NCBI RefSeq assembly: GCF_963675165.1
Contig: NC_087393.1
Coordinates: forward strand, 4,859,702 to 4,923,701
Reading direction: 5' to 3'
Length of the DNA: 64,000 nucleotides
Origin: Halichondria panicea
Taxonomy: Eukaryota > Porifera > Demospongiae > Suberitida > Halichondriidae
The number at the start of each line of letters is the position of its first letter. Positions within the stretch are counted from its first letter, which is position 1. The notes under the pieces were generated by a model. It did not search any database, was not told the DNA's origin, and saw only the letters and a list, made by a program, of their open reading frames with translations. This document shows positions 61,227 to 64,000 of this stretch, piece after piece. Position numbers and translations under genes: made by a program.

Positions 61227-63260
61227 ATGAGTGGTGACGATCCTTCGCAGTACCTGCGTACTAGCAGGACGCAGGACGTCATTGACCAGACTCGAATGTT
61301 TGACACCAAGAAATGGCTCTGGATTCCGGACGATGAAGAGGGATACAAAGCCGCCTCTGTCAAGTCCCAGAAAGGGGATAAATGCACCGTCGAGTTGTCG
61401 GATGGAACGGTGAGTGTGAATCATGCAGCTGTACTCCGTTTGTAAACACACTGTGCTACAGTTATAATCATGCCTGTACACTCTCTACGATATAGTCGCA
61501 TACTGCTAATTGCAACTAGACTGTACATATTATACATGCAAGGTTTGAACCTGGACTTAGAAGACTGCATTTTCCAACTAGCTAGCCATAATCATAATCT
61601 CGTGAATATGTGCATTAATTCTTGTCGTTATTCTCTCTCTCAGGAGATGATAGTAGACCTGAACTCGACTGAGCAGATGAACCCTCCCAAGTTTGAGAAG
61701 ATGGAGGACATGGCTGGACTCACCTATCTCAACGAAGCCAGTGTTATGCACAACCTCAGGCAGAGGTACTACTCCAGCCTCATCTACGTAAGTGAAAGGG
61801 TGTTCAAATAGACCTGGAGCAATGTATTAACCGTAAAGCGAGCACTAAAACAAAACAGCTATTTAATTTAAAGGTGTTGTTAGTTGGTACTAAACTAGTT
61901 GACTATCTGTTGATTGACTTGCGTTTGTTCTTGCATTGATCAGTATTTGGGTGAGAATACACTTCACAGCTATGCAATTTCATTCGATGAAAATTGGGAT
62001 ATCTTGGCAAGTTAGTTGTACTATATTCAAACAGTGATCAAATGTGGGCAGGTTGTTGCAAACACACTGGCTTTAATGAGTGAACCAGACAGGCACTGGG
62101 TAACAGAACGACAGCTGTTCTTACTCTCATACATTCGACCAAATACAGTGTTGTTTCATTTAGGCTGTTAATCTGTAAACAATGCAGAGTGATTTTAGTA
62201 AGATCCAAAGCTGTGCAAACAGGTCTCAATTATCATAGAGAATGGAGGTTTCCTTTCCGTGCATACCAGACCTTGTTTAGCAGACATGCAGTGTTATTTC
62301 AGGAGAGGGGGGGTGGTGCATACCACTCACTGGGCCATGGCTCAACTGCAATATATAGCTACAAAACAGAATGCAGAGGGGGGAACTGTTATATCAACTA
62401 CTATTTAAGGAAGCAAATTTGATATCGGGTACTTATGTGTTTACAGAAATTGAATACTTATGTGCTTTTCGTATAATGTGCTGTATTTCCATCTACAGTA
62501 ATTGAGAATCTGATACCTCATTACTGAAGCTATCACATATATAGAGTATCACATTATGTGGTGTATAATATTTATCCGGACCCTATAGTGTGGTTTACAT
62601 TGCCCATGCAGTATTTGTGTGGGAGTGAACAACCATTCATGCACATAATTATTATCTTGGATTCTACTGAAGTGCACTACTCTCGGCACTAACATATTAC
62701 CCCCTCCCCTCCCCTCCCCCACACACACACTACAGACCTACTCGGGATTGTTCTGTGTGGCCATCAACCCCTACCGCATGCTCCCCATCTACTCCAACAA
62801 AGTGGTAGAAATGTTCAAGGGAAAGAGACGAACGGAAATGCCTCCTCACATCTTCTCCATCTCTGACAATGCCTACAGGGACATGTTGCAAGGTAAGCTA
62901 GTCTGTTTGTGATGCTTTCGTGTTTTGTTAAGCTATAATAGTGTGTGGGCGATTATAGGTACACAATGCTGTAAGACAAATAAGCAGAGGTGGTTGTGAG
63001 AACTACAATGAAATACGTGCATTGAAACTTCTTGTTATGGAAATGTTACAGTAGGGACTACTATGTTTGTCACATTTTTTGCCCTGCAATTGGCAAATAA
63101 ATATGATATCAGGTTCACTAGCTAGTATAGCTTTGCCATCCATCAATTACTCTGTAAGCCAATACCAGTCTATTGCAGTATTCCACTAATTAATATCCCA
63201 CGGACCTTAGTCGGTATCTTAGTTGTGATAACATGGTTCTCTTAGCAACACATTAGCTTG

Positions 63261-63297
<37 letters not shown>

Positions 63298-63576
63298 ACC
63301 CCCCCCACACACACACACTTCCCTGCAGACCGTGAGAACCAGTCCATCCTTATCACGTAAGTTATTAAATTGTGCATATTAAATTGTGCATTATTATTGT
63401 GATGCTTGCAATAATTGTATTTTGCTCTAATACAGTATAGCCATGCAGTGCATTCTCGTCTCACGCTATAACTTTACAGGGGAGAATCTGGTGCAGGAAA
63501 GACTGAGAACACAAAGAAGGTCATCCAGTACTTGGCTCTGATTGCACCCGCCCCCGGTCAACAGTCAACTAAATCA
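61227..63576 (+). CDS. Non-muscle myosin II heavy chain, 5' part (runs off window)
   Basis: Coding exons: 61227-61409, 61644-61787, 62736-62892, 63329-63356, 63480-63576, each bounded by AG/GT and joined in frame; the gene continues beyond the window. ATG in ccaagATGAGTGGTG. Residues ~29-61 are the myosin N-terminal SH3-like domain ([25 protein letters not shown]). The motor follows: [56 protein letters not shown], then the P-loop [19 protein letters not shown]. The combination is typical of class II (conventional) myosin, and the lack of striated-muscle context plus the RSR-like N-terminus suggests the non-muscle/smooth type (MYH9/10/11-like). It should form actomyosin bundles for contraction and cytokinesis. 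Intron 2 (~950 bp) has no other gene that I can see. Confidence 0.93.
63259..63320. repeat. (AC)n and C-rich microsatellite in a myosin intron
   Basis: About 35 bp of alternating AC followed by a C8 run and more AC, just before the acceptor at 63328; a similar C/AC tract precedes the acceptor at 62735. Confidence 0.9.
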
Positions 63577-63737
63577 GTGAGTGTATGACCACATTAATTT
63601 GAACCCTTTCACCACCTTTACTTTAAGATGGTATATAGCCTGAGTACATTACATGTCTCTCTTATAATTATTATATGGGGGAGAAAATTTAAACATTTCA
63701 AGGAATTTTGTTTGTCAAGAAACGGTTGTATGAACAG

Positions 63738-63870
63738 AATAGTGTATGTGTAACATACCGTGTATGTGTGGGTGTGTGTGAAACTGGAGGAGGATGGTCT
63801 GTGTTACTGTGTAACATACCGTGCATGTGTGGGTGTGTGTGAAACTGGAGGAGGATGGTCTGTGTTACTG
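63738..63870. repeat. Two tandem ~68-bp copies in a myosin intron
   Basis: A segment with gtgtaacataccgtg, tgtgggtgtgtgtgaaactg and ggaggatggtctgtgttact occurs twice back to back with one or two differences. Confidence 0.9.
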
Positions 63871-64000
63871 TACAATCATTAATTAATATCAACAAGATAT
63901 CCGCAACATTGTCATTACATTGCCGTTAATTTCACAAGCATTATGCAAAAATATCACAGTCAATGGTCTTTTGTGGTAACTTGAGTACGCCAATAGGCAG

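Overview
The window looks like nuclear DNA of a simple marine animal, most likely a sponge, though I cannot prove this from sequence alone. The genes are animal genes (adhesion GPCRs with GAIN/GPS, RALBP1, MEI1, non-muscle myosin II). They are split by many GT-AG introns, some only about 50 bp, in an AT-rich background full of short foldback elements. There is no prokaryotic gene organisation, and I saw no rRNA, tRNA or CRISPR array.

Layout. (1) 1-9.5 kb, plus strand: a direct tandem duplication with a period of about 5.5 kb. Each copy holds an intact single-exon putative glycosyltransferase and a carbohydrate sulfotransferase of the CHST15-like type. Both sulfotransferases are broken, by different lesions. 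(2) 9.5-11.1 kb: repeat-rich intergenic DNA with long hairpins. (3) 11.1-19.8 kb, minus strand: about 28 small exons that I read as an ortholog of the meiotic double-strand-break protein MEI1. (4) 19.8-54.5 kb: a segmental-duplication array. Its unit is [MEI1 5' end and promoter block] + [adhesion GPCR on the minus strand]. It contains three long GPCR paralogs, a truncated GPCR remnant, vestigial copies of MEI1 exon 1, a broken copy of the RALBP1 3' end, two transposon ORF fragments and a 34-copy 76-bp minisatellite. (5) 54.5-60.7 kb, minus strand: a RALBP1 (RLIP76) ortholog in about 15 exons. (6) 61.2 kb to the end, plus strand: the first five coding exons of a non-muscle myosin II heavy chain, head to head with RALBP1 and running off the window.

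How parts relate. The glycosyltransferase/sulfotransferase pair would act in the Golgi on surface or secreted glycans. The GPCR array encodes receptors with a conserved 7TM core, but each member differs in ectodomain completeness, mucin-like stalk length, integrity of TM1, and cytoplasmic tail. The array boundaries fall inside the flanking genes MEI1 and RALBP1, so pieces of both were copied with it. RALBP1 and myosin II share a short divergent intergenic region.

Exon boundaries were set by eye from GT/AG signals and reading frame; treat them as approximate. Family assignments rest on recalled motifs, not on a search.
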